DNA of 64,000 bases. It comes from SFHK01 sp045538305 (lineage in GTDB: Bacteria; Bacillota; Clostridia; Christensenellales; Aristaeellaceae). The stretch covers positions 1-64,000 of the forward strand of contig JAZSRC010000004.1 in the NCBI GenBank assembly GCA_045538305.1, in the 5' to 3' direction. Numbering within the stretch: the first letter of the stretch is position 1; each line of letters opens with the position of its first letter. The notes beneath the pieces are model-generated. The model was not told the origin of the DNA. It worked only from the letters and a program-made list of their open reading frames with translations, and did not search any database. This document shows, piece after piece, positions 17,658 through 26,790 of this stretch. Position numbers and translations under genes: made by a program.

Positions 17658-18692
17658 ATGAAAATTTCATCGCGCGACGAGGGCTTTGTGCGTATCCTTG
17701 GAAGGTTTGATAAGAAAGACGACGGCGTTACCCTGAACTGGACGGGCTCCGGCCTTGAAACGATGGTGAAGGGATCGTATCTGGAAGTGGAGATTGAGGC
17801 AGAGTATCATACAATGCGCCCGTATGTGTCCTTTATCGTGGATGGGCTTACGGCGCAGACATTTGCGCCGCTGCCCGGCAGGCATATCTATACTGCGTTT
17901 TACCATCTGAATCCCGAAAAAGCGCACCCGATCCGCGTCATTCTGGAAACGCAGCTGTTTATGGGCGACGCAAAAGCCGTTATCCATTCCCTGAACACGG
18001 ACGGCGAATTCATAAAGCCTAAGGACAAAAGGATCAAAATCGAATTTGTGGGTGATTCCATTACCAGCGGCGAGGGTTGCCGCGGGCCGGTTGATTTTCA
18101 GGAATGGGTGCCCATGATGTTTTCGGCAAGTGAGAACTATGCAAATTATGCGTCGCAGGCGTTGAACGCACAGTATCAGGCGGTATCCATAAGCGGGTGG
18201 GGCGTAAAATGCGCGTGGAACAACGATCCTGCCTGTCGGATTCCGCGGATTTATGAGGAAATCGCTGCGGACGGAAAACCGTATGATTTTACCTTCGATC
18301 CCGATTATGTGGTGGTGGCGCTCGGCACCAACGACTACAATGCGCTGTATCAGCCGGCGTATGTACATCCTGAAACGGGCGAGGTATCCCGCTTTGATCA
18401 GGAACAGATCCCTGATTTTTTGGATCGGGCGAAGGACTTTATCGGTTTGATCCATAAAAGGAATCCGCGTGCGAAAATCGTCTGGATTTCGTTTTTTGAA
18501 AACACGCCCCTTACAGACGCGCTCGACAGTGCGGCTGAGGCGGCAAGGCGGGAGGGTATACCGGCGCTGCATGCGAGCGTGTTAAACCTTAAAAAGCTGA
18601 TCCGAGGAGGAATGGGCAGCCGCCAGCATCCGGGTGTGGTTGCTCACAAAAGAATTGCCCGCGAGCTTGTGAAGCTGATAAAAAAGGCGTAG
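17658..18692 (+). CDS. SGNH/GDSL carbohydrate esterase (CE2-like)
   Basis: A 344-residue cytoplasmic esterase with two domains: an N-terminal jelly-roll of about 120 residues and a C-terminal SGNH hydrolase. The nucleophile Ser 134 is in FVGDSITSGEG, block III is ALGTNDYN, and the catalytic His 324 or 330 is in the closing QHPGVVAHKRIA. The two-domain order matches CE2 acetyl esterases, which remove acetyl groups from xylo- or manno-oligosaccharides. The ribosome site is AAGGAGGCTTTTCGGG. It has no signal peptide, so it would deacetylate imported oligosaccharides before GH2 or GH38 action. The substrate is inferred from family and neighbours. Confidence 0.87.
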   Translation: MKISSRDEGFVRILGRFDKKDDGVTLNWTGSGLETMVKGSYLEVEIEAEYHTMRPYVSFIVDGLTAQTFAPLPGRHIYTAFYHLNPEKAHPIRVILETQLFMGDAKAVIHSLNTDGEFIKPKDKRIKIEFVGDSITSGEGCRGPVDFQEWVPMMFSASENYANYASQALNAQYQAVSISGWGVKCAWNNDPACRIPRIYEEIAADGKPYDFTFDPDYVVVALGTNDYNALYQPAYVHPETGEVSRFDQEQIPDFLDRAKDFIGLIHKRNPRAKIVWISFFENTPLTDALDSAAEAARREGIPALHASVLNLKKLIRGGMGSRQHPGVVAHKRIARELVKLIKKA

Positions 18693-18711
18693 AACAATTT
18701 GGTGGGAAGCA

Positions 18712-18740
18712 TTGTTATTTCAGGGGTTTTCCGATATAAT
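18712..18740 (+). promoter_or_regulatory. Promoter of the GH2 beta-galactosidase gene
   Basis: TTGTTA (18712-18717), 17 bases, TATAAT (18735-18740). It lies 45 bases before the chosen ATG and within the short gap after the esterase gene. Confidence 0.75.
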
Positions 18741-18784
18741 GAGTTATGGAAACCGAAGTCAATACTATGTGGAGGAAACGGATT

Positions 18785-21700
18785 ATGGCGAATTATTGCG
18801 ATTGGCAGAATCCTTCGGTAATTCACATCGGACGCGAGGACGCGCGCGTTACACTGATTCCGTATAAAACAGAAAAGCAGGCTGAAAAAATGCAGCGCGG
18901 CATGAGCCCGTTTTATATGTGCTTAAACGGCAGCTGGGACTTTTTCTATGCGCCTGAGGGCGTATGTCCCGATGATTTTGCTTTGGTTGATTACGATGCG
19001 GCAGACTGGGACGCGCTGGATGTGCCCGGCAACTGGCAGATGAGCGGATACGGCATTCCGCAGTATACGAACGTTGTGTATCCCATTCCGCTGGATCCGC
19101 CCTTTGTTCCGGACGATAACCCCGTGGGTCTGTACCGCCGCTGGTTCCGCCTGCCGGATTCCTTCGAAGGCAAGGATGTATATCTGAACTTTGACGGCGT
19201 GAACAGCGCGTTTTATGTGTATATCAACGGTGTGCAGGCGGGCTTTTCCAAGGTTTCGCACATGCCGAGCGAGTTTAATATTACGCCCTATCTGCATGCG
19301 GGCGATAACCTGATTGCGGTTAAGGTGTTTAAATGGTCCGACGGCACGTATCTGGAGGATCAGGATTTCTGGCGCTTGAGCGGCATTTTCCGCGATGTAT
19401 ATCTGCTGGGCGTTGAAAAAACGCATATCCGCGATTTGCGCGTAAATGCGACGCTGGACAGCGAATATAAGCGCGGTCTCCTTTCCATCGAGGCGGACGT
19501 GCTTTCAGAGGGAGATTTTGATATCGAATTCAAAGTTTACGACGGCAGCGCGCTCGTGTGTTCAAAAACTGTATCCGGCGAAGGCATGGTGAAGGCCGAC
19601 TTTGAAATTGACAATGTGAAAAAGTGGACGGCGGAAACCCCGAACCGCTATGCTGTAAATGCCGTCGTGATGAAGGGCGGCGAGGTTACGGAGGTTCAGC
19701 GCGTGATGACGGGCTTTAAAAAGCTTGAAATTCGCGACCAGCAGCTGTTTGTAAACGGCGTATCCGTCAAGCTCAAGGGCGTAAACCGCCACGATACGCA
19801 TTCGCAGCTGGGACATGTAACGCCGGTGGAAGCGCTCGTAAGGGACGTGACCCTTATGAAGCAGATGAACATCAACTGCGTGCGCACCTCTCATTATCCG
19901 AACGATCCGCGCCTTCTTGACCTTTGCGACGAATATGGATTGTACGTGGTGGACGAAACCGATCTGGAATGCCACGGCGCTATGCACGGCAAATGGATGA
20001 CGGGCGACGAGAACATGGTATATGACTTTTCCAATTCTCCGGAATGGACAAAGGCCTATGTCGATCGCGCCGAGCGCATGGTGAAAAGAGACAGAAACCA
20101 TCCCTGCATTATCTTCTGGTCGCTTGGCAACGAGTCCTTTTACGGAACCAACCACGAAGCGATGCGCCGCCGTATACTGGAACTGGACGATTCCCGGTTC
20201 ATTCACTACGAGGGCGACCGCGGACAGTGCCGCTCCAGCGACGTTGTCAGCGTGATGTACCCTGCCGTTGAAACGGTGATTGAAGAGGGCAAAAAGGATG
20301 ATCCCCGTCCGTACTATATGTGCGAATACGCCCATGCGATGGGCCTTGGCCCGGGATCTCTGGAGGAATACTGGGAGGCAATTTACAAGTATCCGCGCCT
20401 GATCGGCGGCTGCGTGTGGGAGTGGGTCGATCATGGCATGGAGGTTCTCACCGAAGAAGGCGATATGTACTATGCCTATGGCGGCGATTTTGGCGATACG
20501 CCCAACGACTATAATTTCTGTGTGGATGCGCTCAACTATCCGGACCGTACGCCGCACACCGGCCTGAAGGCGCTGAAAAAGGCGCTGGAACCCGTGAAGT
20601 TTTCGTGGAACGCCGACGGCAGCGTGAAAGTCAGAAACCTGTATGCCTTCACCTGTCTTGATCATCTGAACGCCATGTGGCGCGTGATGGCCGATGGCGA
20701 AAGCGTTGAGTGCGGCAGGCTGGATCTTAGCGGAATCGGGCCTTATGGGGAAAAGGACATCGCAATCCCCTTTAAAAAGCCCGAGGGTTATGAGTGCTAT
20801 CTGGATATTACCGTAACCGAGGCCTTCGACCGCAAGTGGGTCAAAGCCGGACACGAAGTGGCCCGCACGCAGCTGAAGCTGGATACCGTGCCCGAGATTG
20901 AAATCCTGAAGGAAAAGGAAATGCCGGTTCTGACGATTGAGGAGGACGAAGAGCTTTTGCTCATCGCCGGCGGCGATTTCGACGTGTGGTTTGATGTGCG
21001 TAAGGGCGAAATGGTTTCCTGGGTTGTAGGCGGCAATGAAATGATCGAAGTGCCCATGCATGGAAACTTTTTCCGCGCAATGACCGATAACGACAAGACC
21101 TTCCGCGATAGCTGGGTCAAGTACGGCTATGACAGGCTCCAGATTCGCAAAACCGATTTCCGCGTAGAAAACCTGCGCCCGGGCGCTGTGCGCGTAACGG
21201 CGTCACACGTTTACTCTGCCTGCAATCTGCGCGCCATTATTGAAACCGTTACCCGCTATACCGTATTTGGCAACGGCGATATTCGCGTAGAGGTAGACTT
21301 TAAGAACCTTATAGAAAATCTGCCCGTTATGCCGCGTCTGGGCGTTCAGCTGTACATGCCCGCTCAGTACGATCGCCTGATCTGGTACGGCAGGGGCGAG
21401 GGCGAAAGCTATCCCGATATCAAGGCGCACGCCTGCGTGGGCTTGTATGAGCAGATGGTAGAGGATACGCACGAACCCTATGTATATCCGCAGGAAAACG
21501 GCGCTCATGCCGATACCCGCGCGTTTGCCGTTATCGACGTGCTTGGAAACGGCATGATGGTGGTGTCCGAACGTGCCGACGGCGACGGACTTTCCTTTAC
21601 CGCGCACGATTATTCCGACCAGCAGCTTCATGAGGCCAAGCATACCATTGAGCTTGACAGCGAGGAAGCGACGGTTGTGTCGATCGATTACCGTCATGGC

Positions 21701-21853
21701 GGCATCGGCAGCGCGAGCTGCGGCCCGAAGCCGCAGGATAAGTACCTGCTTACCCTCGACGAAAAGAAAACGCTGGCCTTCACCATGCGCCCCTTCAGCC
21801 GGCAGACCGCCGATTTCAGAACCCTTATGCGCATGCTGCCCGAGGAAGTATAA
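18785..21853 (+). CDS. lacZ: Glycoside hydrolase family 2, LacZ-type beta-galactosidase
   Basis: A 1022-residue enzyme with the five-domain LacZ layout: sugar-binding domain (VPGNWQMSGYGIPQYTNVVYPIP), Ig-like domain, TIM barrel with KGVNRHDTHSQLG, acid/base Glu 450 in WSLGNES, nucleophile Glu 514 in MCEYAHAMG, and the C-terminal beta-galactosidase small-chain domain. Length equals that of E. coli LacZ. GTGGAGG precedes the ATG at 18785; an earlier ATG at 18746 overlaps the promoter. There is no signal peptide, so it acts on imported galactosides. It has its own promoter and is followed 32 bases later by a methyltransferase gene. Confidence 0.96.
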   Translation: MANYCDWQNPSVIHIGREDARVTLIPYKTEKQAEKMQRGMSPFYMCLNGSWDFFYAPEGVCPDDFALVDYDAADWDALDVPGNWQMSGYGIPQYTNVVYPIPLDPPFVPDDNPVGLYRRWFRLPDSFEGKDVYLNFDGVNSAFYVYINGVQAGFSKVSHMPSEFNITPYLHAGDNLIAVKVFKWSDGTYLEDQDFWRLSGIFRDVYLLGVEKTHIRDLRVNATLDSEYKRGLLSIEADVLSEGDFDIEFKVYDGSALVCSKTVSGEGMVKADFEIDNVKKWTAETPNRYAVNAVVMKGGEVTEVQRVMTGFKKLEIRDQQLFVNGVSVKLKGVNRHDTHSQLGHVTPVEALVRDVTLMKQMNINCVRTSHYPNDPRLLDLCDEYGLYVVDETDLECHGAMHGKWMTGDENMVYDFSNSPEWTKAYVDRAERMVKRDRNHPCIIFWSLGNESFYGTNHEAMRRRILELDDSRFIHYEGDRGQCRSSDVVSVMYPAVETVIEEGKKDDPRPYYMCEYAHAMGLGPGSLEEYWEAIYKYPRLIGGCVWEWVDHGMEVLTEEGDMYYAYGGDFGDTPNDYNFCVDALNYPDRTPHTGLKALKKALEPVKFSWNADGSVKVRNLYAFTCLDHLNAMWRVMADGESVECGRLDLSGIGPYGEKDIAIPFKKPEGYECYLDITVTEAFDRKWVKAGHEVARTQLKLDTVPEIEILKEKEMPVLTIEEDEELLLIAGGDFDVWFDVRKGEMVSWVVGGNEMIEVPMHGNFFRAMTDNDKTFRDSWVKYGYDRLQIRKTDFRVENLRPGAVRVTASHVYSACNLRAIIETVTRYTVFGNGDIRVEVDFKNLIENLPVMPRLGVQLYMPAQYDRLIWYGRGEGESYPDIKAHACVGLYEQMVEDTHEPYVYPQENGAHADTRAFAVIDVLGNGMMVVSERADGDGLSFTAHDYSDQQLHEAKHTIELDSEEATVVSIDYRHGGIGSASCGPKPQDKYLLTLDEKKTLAFTMRPFSRQTADFRTLMRMLPEEV

Positions 21854-21885
21854 CCGCAAAAAGTTTTCAATAAAGGATTGGTACC

Positions 21886-22755
21886 ATGTTTATTGCATCG
21901 GATTGGAAGGATTACGAAGTGCTGGATACCGGCGACGGCGAGAAGCTGGAAAGGTGGGGCAAGGTAATCCTCAGGCGTCCGGATCCGCAGGCGATCTGGC
22001 CTAAGCAGGCCCCGGCCATTTGGGAAACCGTAGACGCGCATTATCACCGCAGCACGCACGGCGGCGGCGAATGGGAGTTTTTTAAAAGGCTGCCGGAACG
22101 CTGGACGGTAAAATACAAGGATCTGGAATTCTATGTGCGCCCCACCGGCTTCAAGCACACGGGCTTGTTCCCCGAGCAGGCCGTGAACTGGGAATGGATG
22201 CGAAAGCTCATTGAAACGCGCCGCGGCAGCGCGAAGGTTTTGAACCTTTTCGGCTATACCGGCGGGGCCACGCTGGCCTGCGCCAAGGCGGGCGCGCATG
22301 TTACCCATGTGGATGCGGCCAAGGGCATGGTGCAATGGGCGGGCGAAAACCGTAAGCTCAGCCAGATTCCGGAAGAAAATGTGCGCTGGATTGTAGACGA
22401 CGCGCTGAAGTTTGTAAACCGCGAGGCGCGCAGGGGCAATTTCTATGACGGCATCCTTATGGATCCGCCCAGCTATGGGCGCGGCCCCGGCGGCGAGGTG
22501 TGGAAGCTTGAAAACGAGCTGTTCCGCCTGGTTGAGGCATGTGCGGGCGTGCTCAGCGCAAAGCCGCTGTTTGTGCTTGTAAACAGTTATACTACGGGTC
22601 TTCAGCCTGCGGTGCTTTCAAATATTCTGCGCATGACCGTTTCCTCCCGTTTTGGCGGCACGCTGTCTGCCGAGGAGGTTGTTTTGAACGTTACCAAGGG
22701 CGGCGTTCTTCCCTGCGGCGCAAGCGGCCGTTGGTCGAGCATTGAAGTCAAATAA
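21886..22755 (+). CDS. Class I SAM-dependent methyltransferase (RlmI/PF10672-like)
   Basis: A 289-residue methyltransferase. The SAM-binding motif I is LNLFGYTGGATLACAKAGA, motif II VTHVDAAKGMVQWA, and the target-handling motif is ILMDPPSYGRG. This DPPSYG motif is typical of the RlmI/RlmK-type 5-methylcytosine or guanine rRNA methyltransferases and of the related PF10672 group. The PUA domain of RlmI is missing; the N-terminal 90 residues have their own beta-rich region. The start at 21886 has only a weak site. It ends at a long terminator. Role in rRNA modification is inferred; the link to the galactosidase gene is probably only positional. Confidence 0.88.
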   Translation: MFIASDWKDYEVLDTGDGEKLERWGKVILRRPDPQAIWPKQAPAIWETVDAHYHRSTHGGGEWEFFKRLPERWTVKYKDLEFYVRPTGFKHTGLFPEQAVNWEWMRKLIETRRGSAKVLNLFGYTGGATLACAKAGAHVTHVDAAKGMVQWAGENRKLSQIPEENVRWIVDDALKFVNREARRGNFYDGILMDPPSYGRGPGGEVWKLENELFRLVEACAGVLSAKPLFVLVNSYTTGLQPAVLSNILRMTVSSRFGGTLSAEEVVLNVTKGGVLPCGASGRWSSIEVK

Positions 22756-22757
22756 AA

Positions 22758-22815
22758 CATACGAAAAAACCGGCCTTCTGCGCGAAAGATCGCGCAAAGG
22801 CCGGTTTTTTGTATG
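22758..22815. terminator. Bidirectional terminator
   Basis: A long stem (CATACGAAAAAACCGGCC paired with GGCCGGTTTTTTGTATG) encloses a second small hairpin (TGCGCG/CGCGCA). T-runs on both strands serve the methyltransferase gene and the convergent membrane-protein gene. Confidence 0.92.
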
Positions 22816-22817
22816 CT

Positions 22818-24878
22818 CTATTGATACTCTTCCAATACTGCCTGAAGATTCCAGTCTTTTGAAGACCATAAAAGGATCAGGTTTTCCATGGTAGCTTTAT
22901 TCCAGGATGCGGAACGATTCGCTACATATGCATTGTTAAGCTGATGATAGTCTGAAGTACTTCCGTTTACCTGCGAAAAGTTGTTTTCAATTTCTCTCAG
23001 GTTTGCGTTAAATGGGTATTTATCCCGGTATGTATTGTTTTCGCTGCTTATCTCCGTAATTTTTGGCGTATCGGTCGAGGCAGCGTACCGGGATTTTGTT
23101 ACTTTCATGTCGTAGTCCATGATAATCTCCCGCAGCTTTGCGTCCATAAGAGACACATACTGTACGCATGAATATGTGGGAACCTCGAAAAACATGGGCC
23201 GGCTGCTGTAAATGTCCATTGGACGGGTATACAGCGCGTCTACAACGTAAACAGTATCGGAATACAGGAACACCGTGCATTCCTCAAGTGTCTTGGGATA
23301 GTATTCATAGGGAATTTTGTCCATGAACGAAGTTTCCAGCCGCAGGGTAAAGGTATCAGACTTGGACCTGTTGTTCATTTTGTAATCAGGTTGTTTGTCT
23401 GAAAAGAGTCCGGATATCCAGTTAGACTTTTCGGGCTTCTTTTCTTCGCGGGTGATGGTGAGTATGCGAAGAGGCTCCGATGGAAGCGGCGTTTGCGGGC
23501 TGGTTTTTCCGGGGATTTTCACAATGTCAAGATCGATTTCAAATCCATCCGGATAGCAAGTGGACGGCGAAATGCCAAATCTGGCGCAGGCATATATGAA
23601 CATAAGCCGATCATCCGTTTTTGTATAGCTCTGGCCGGCTTTCTGAATGTACATAGGATGCTTTTGTTTATCATCCAGCGTCTGAATCTTCTCGGCGGCT
23701 TCAAGCGGGGACAGAGTACTCAAGTAGGCGGAAAGGTAAGCATCGCCGTTTCTGTCGTTTTGGGAAAGCTCGTCTCTGAAAAGCAATATATCGTCAAAAT
23801 CTTCATCGGCGCTGTATAGGGGGAGAAATGAGAAGTACACAGCGTCGTTTCTTGAAGCGCCGGTTTTCAAAAACTGGTCAAATGCGCTCTGTCTGGCTTC
23901 CGGTGAGCATGAAGCCAACAGGATGCGAAGCATCAGCACCGATTCCTGGTCATAGTTTTTGTAGTTGGCGTTCAGTACTGTTCTTTCTGCAAACTGAATG
24001 GCAGTCTGTGCCGGCAAACCGTTGTCGGCGAGGCATAGGCCAACCAGAGACAGAATCATCTTGTCCCTATCAGTTTCGCATGCCTTGTAGATTTTTTCAA
24101 ACCGCCATTCGAGAAAGCGGGTATTGGGGCCGCAGGAGGACGTAATATACTGATAAATATCATACAGTGCCCCATTGGAGAAATATGGGGGCAGCTGGTC
24201 GTTATCATCCGGGGTTACCAGTTCAAGATTCAGCCTTGCCTCAGCCTTTTCAAGAAGCGATATGTCGGCTTGCGAAAAATCGTACACCCGGTTATGAAGC
24301 TGCTTGAGAACATTGTGCTTCAAAGGCCCGGTGTGCGTGATGTCCGGAAAGATGATGAATAAGGCGATACATGCGAAAATTGCTCCCAGATAAAACGGGT
24401 TTGCGCTTTTGAACCGGGAGGCGTTCAGAGTATTCTCCATTTTATTGATGGCTTCGGCTACCGTCAGCCCATTCTGATGGCGCGTTCTCCAGATCTGCAA
24501 GGCTTTCGACCTTTTACACTTTTTCAGATATACAAGCGCAATGGACACTCCCAGGAGGATCATGGCGAAGCTGAACAAGCTGTAGTATAAGCTTATGATC
24601 AGCCCGATCAGAATCGCTGCCGAAGCTGCGATCTTGAACATTACGCTATGTTTGGGCAGCTTCTGATCCAGTGCTTCTTTAACGTAGCTCAGGGCGAGGC
24701 TGGTATTGTTATGGCTGTTTGCAACTGCAAAGGCAAGCAAATCGTTCGCGTCGTATGACGCGGCATTCAGCGCCGCTTGCGTATCGGCGGGAAGCTGATA
24801 CTGATCGATTTCGTTTTTACGGAGCTCTTCTGCAATTACGATATTGAAGGCGTCTTGCCATGCGCTGTGATCGTTCAT
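22818..24878 (-). CDS. Unknown membrane protein, member 3 of a paralogous set
   Basis: This 686-residue protein has no family I recognise. It has a soluble N-terminal region of about 80 residues, a pair of hydrophobic segments near residues 80-120, a short basic cytoplasmic-like stretch, one more hydrophobic segment near 160-180 (NPFYLGAIFACIALFIIF) and then about 500 soluble residues that include helical repeat-like stretches and a C-terminal domain rich in Tyr. The layout matches the next gene upstream (an ANP-type motif before a membrane segment, then an A-D-x-x-L-L-x-x-A-E motif). AGGGAGCTT precedes the ATG at 24878; an earlier ATG at 25031 overlaps the neighbour. It is probably the last gene of a three-gene operon. 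Confidence 0.75.
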   Translation of the reverse strand: MNDHSAWQDAFNIVIAEELRKNEIDQYQLPADTQAALNAASYDANDLLAFAVANSHNNTSLALSYVKEALDQKLPKHSVMFKIAASAAILIGLIISLYYSLFSFAMILLGVSIALVYLKKCKRSKALQIWRTRHQNGLTVAEAINKMENTLNASRFKSANPFYLGAIFACIALFIIFPDITHTGPLKHNVLKQLHNRVYDFSQADISLLEKAEARLNLELVTPDDNDQLPPYFSNGALYDIYQYITSSCGPNTRFLEWRFEKIYKACETDRDKMILSLVGLCLADNGLPAQTAIQFAERTVLNANYKNYDQESVLMLRILLASCSPEARQSAFDQFLKTGASRNDAVYFSFLPLYSADEDFDDILLFRDELSQNDRNGDAYLSAYLSTLSPLEAAEKIQTLDDKQKHPMYIQKAGQSYTKTDDRLMFIYACARFGISPSTCYPDGFEIDLDIVKIPGKTSPQTPLPSEPLRILTITREEKKPEKSNWISGLFSDKQPDYKMNNRSKSDTFTLRLETSFMDKIPYEYYPKTLEECTVFLYSDTVYVVDALYTRPMDIYSSRPMFFEVPTYSCVQYVSLMDAKLREIIMDYDMKVTKSRYAASTDTPKITEISSENNTYRDKYPFNANLREIENNFSQVNGSTSDYHQLNNAYVANRSASWNKATMENLILLWSSKDWNLQAVLEEYQ

Positions 24879-24897
24879 AAGCTCCCTGCTTTCTGCA

Positions 24898-26097
24898 TCA
24901 ATTTTGGTTGTTAAATGCCGTAAGGGGGAAACTGTTTTTTTCTGCGGTTTCTCTAAGCTCAGCAGCCGTGTCCTCGGGCATGGAACGGATCTTAGTAGCG
25001 AATATATCGTACAGCTCGACCGTCTTTTCATAGCTTCCGGTCCTGAAGTAGCGGTTCATAATCTTTATCTGATCTTCCTCGGTGCATGAAAGAAACAGTA
25101 TGTGTATGCAGGCTATGCTGCTTTTGTTTGTAAGGTTTCGGTAGCTGATGGTGGACAGCGTCTTACCTGCCAGTCGGGATGCATATTCCGTGTTCAGCCC
25201 TTGAGGCGTAAGCATGAACGCGCATACCGACAGGTGAAGCTTGTCCAGATCTTCCGTAAGCATGTCGTAGGCGAAGGTCAGATACAGCTCTGCCTCTTCA
25301 TCCATATTCACGTTTCTGGCTTTGATGACCTCCAGAGTGCTTTCTGCCAGAGAGAGCTGCTGGTTTTCGGGAAGATTTTCTAAAAAGGCCTTACGATCAA
25401 AGCTGACGCCCATTTTTTCGGCTGCCAACGCAAGGAGGTCGGCGTCCGCTGTCGAAATAATGCCCGTTGCACGCTTTTCGGCCAATTCGTTGACAAGTTG
25501 CTGTGCGTTGGCTTTTTTGAACATGAGGGGATCAAAATTCAGCATGGCAACGATGAGGGAAATAATCAGCGCTACAGCGGCCGTAAAAAAGACATAAGGG
25601 TTGGCCATTTTCCATGCGGGCTTCTGAATTTCCTGCTCAATTTTCCCGAGTGCCTCCAGCGTGCCGCCGTCTTCCGTGCTGCGGCGGTCCCATATCCGTT
25701 TGGCGGCGAATAAATCTGCATTCGACAAATAAATCGATAAATGAAGGGCGATGTTTATAATGCTGATAACGCCAAAGTAAAACGCATTTTGGGTAAAGAT
25801 GGACAGTATGACGGAAAAGAAGAGAAGGAGGATGATTGTCAGACAGTACGGACCTGGACGCGAAAAGCCGACTCCCCTTTTTGTAATCATATTTGCCGTG
25901 TTGACTACGTGCTTCGCAGCCGCTTCCCAATCTTCTGTGTGCGCATAAGTGTACTTGACAAGCTCGGTTTTATCTTCGTCCGACAGATTCATGAATCTTC
26001 TGCGGGTTCGCGTAACCAGTGTATTTTCTATTTCGACAGTAAACGCACTTTTCAGTGCAAGCTCTACAACCTTTAAACAGGTAACTTTATCAGCCAT
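24898..26097 (-). CDS. Unknown membrane protein, member 2 of a paralogous set
   Basis: A 399-residue protein of unknown function. The N-terminal 80 residues are soluble and helical (with RRRFMNLSDEDKTELVKY), followed by two hydrophobic segments (about 83-105 and 105-125), a charged loop, another hydrophobic segment (about 167-187, MANPYVFFTAAVALIISLIV) and a helical C-terminal domain. The ribosome site is AAGGAGAAATTT. Its N-terminal part resembles that of the frameshifted gene upstream, and its middle resembles the 686-residue protein downstream (20-base gap). No signal peptide; the N-terminus is probably cytoplasmic. Nothing in it indicates an enzymatic activity. Confidence 0.78.
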   Translation of the reverse strand: MADKVTCLKVVELALKSAFTVEIENTLVTRTRRRFMNLSDEDKTELVKYTYAHTEDWEAAAKHVVNTANMITKRGVGFSRPGPYCLTIILLLFFSVILSIFTQNAFYFGVISIINIALHLSIYLSNADLFAAKRIWDRRSTEDGGTLEALGKIEQEIQKPAWKMANPYVFFTAAVALIISLIVAMLNFDPLMFKKANAQQLVNELAEKRATGIISTADADLLALAAEKMGVSFDRKAFLENLPENQQLSLAESTLEVIKARNVNMDEEAELYLTFAYDMLTEDLDKLHLSVCAFMLTPQGLNTEYASRLAGKTLSTISYRNLTNKSSIACIHILFLSCTEEDQIKIMNRYFRTGSYEKTVELYDIFATKIRSMPEDTAAELRETAEKNSFPLTAFNNQN

Positions 26098-26234
26098 AAA
26101 TTTCTCCTTTGTCTGGTTTTTTATGAAACGGAGAATAGGGAAGATTTACAGAAAACTGACAGGGATAATAAGCGCGCAAACCAAAAGGACTTTCCAGTTC
26201 AGGCTTGCAAACAGGGTGTTGTCAAAGACTTCTG

Positions 26235-26663
26235 TCACAGTTTCAAAAGCTCTTCCGACAGCTCTTCGTCGTTGACAATCTTCTCTGCCTTAATCTGCTT
26301 GGCGTTGATAATATAAATCAGAGCCACCCATAGCGCTGTACCGCCGATCATCCACAGCAGGGTTTCAAAAACTATAAGGCTTAATACAAAATGTATGGGG
26401 TAAAGAATGAAAAGCATAAGGAAAAAAACGATTGTCAGAGACTTTTGCTTTTGCCAGACAGTCTTTATACAGGGCGATGCTTCTTTGCTCATCGCCCCTG
26501 GTTTTGCGGTTCAGAAAGTTCATGAGTATTCCCTGTTCCGCGTTTGTCAGTCTGGTCATGAAATCTTTTTTTTGATTCTGCGTGAGATGTAGGTTGAGGC
26601 ATTCGGATAATTATGCTGGTTCATATACAGGGTAACAGCTTTCAACCATGATTGACGCGCCAT
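26235..26663 (-). pseudogene. Frameshifted small membrane protein, member 1 of the paralogous set
   Basis: Three overlapping frames add up to one protein of about 140 residues. A 35-residue ORF (26663-26556, start after GGGAGGTATATAC) runs out just after an A8 run (T8 at 26566-26573 on the plus strand). The next frame (ATG at 26559, MTRLTNAEQG) continues to a T7 run (A7 at 26422-26428), after which the third frame supplies two membrane helices (LMLFILYPIHFVL and LLWMIGGTALWVALIYI). One added A and one removed T restore a single frame whose layout matches the next gene: N-terminal helices with a basic patch before an F-M motif, then two membrane segments. Sequencing error and true decay are equally possible. 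The third frame alone (85 residues from 26492, with its own AGGGGCG site) could be expressed. Confidence 0.65.
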
Positions 26664-26697
26664 GTATATACCTCCCGTGCAAAATGATTGTATACTG

Positions 26698-26726
26698 ATT
26701 ATAGCATGGACAGGTTTGCTTTTCAA
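26698..26726 (-). promoter_or_regulatory. Promoter of the three-gene membrane protein operon
   Basis: On the minus strand, TTGAAA (26726-26721), 17 bases, TATAAT (26703-26698), 35 bases before the ATG at 26663. Near-consensus. Confidence 0.82.
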
Positions 26727-26742
26727 CATTGTAAAAGCAATG

Positions 26743-26766
26743 AAAAAGGGCTGCTTAACGCAGCCC
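26743..26766 (-). terminator. Intrinsic terminator after the PepSY gene
   Basis: On the minus strand, GGGCTGC, a six-base-class loop, GCAGCCC, then TTTTT. It isolates the PepSY gene from the membrane protein operon promoter. Confidence 0.85.
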
Positions 26767-26790
26767 CGGAAGGGTATGGATCCTTTATGA

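Noticed and set aside
19562..21061. 499-codon open frame on the minus strand
   Set aside because: Antisense to the LacZ-type galactosidase gene, whose motifs are clear.
26559..26573. Programmed -1 frameshift at the A8 run
   Set aside because: The heptamer phase fits, but a second, +1 change further on would also be needed, so error or decay is more likely.
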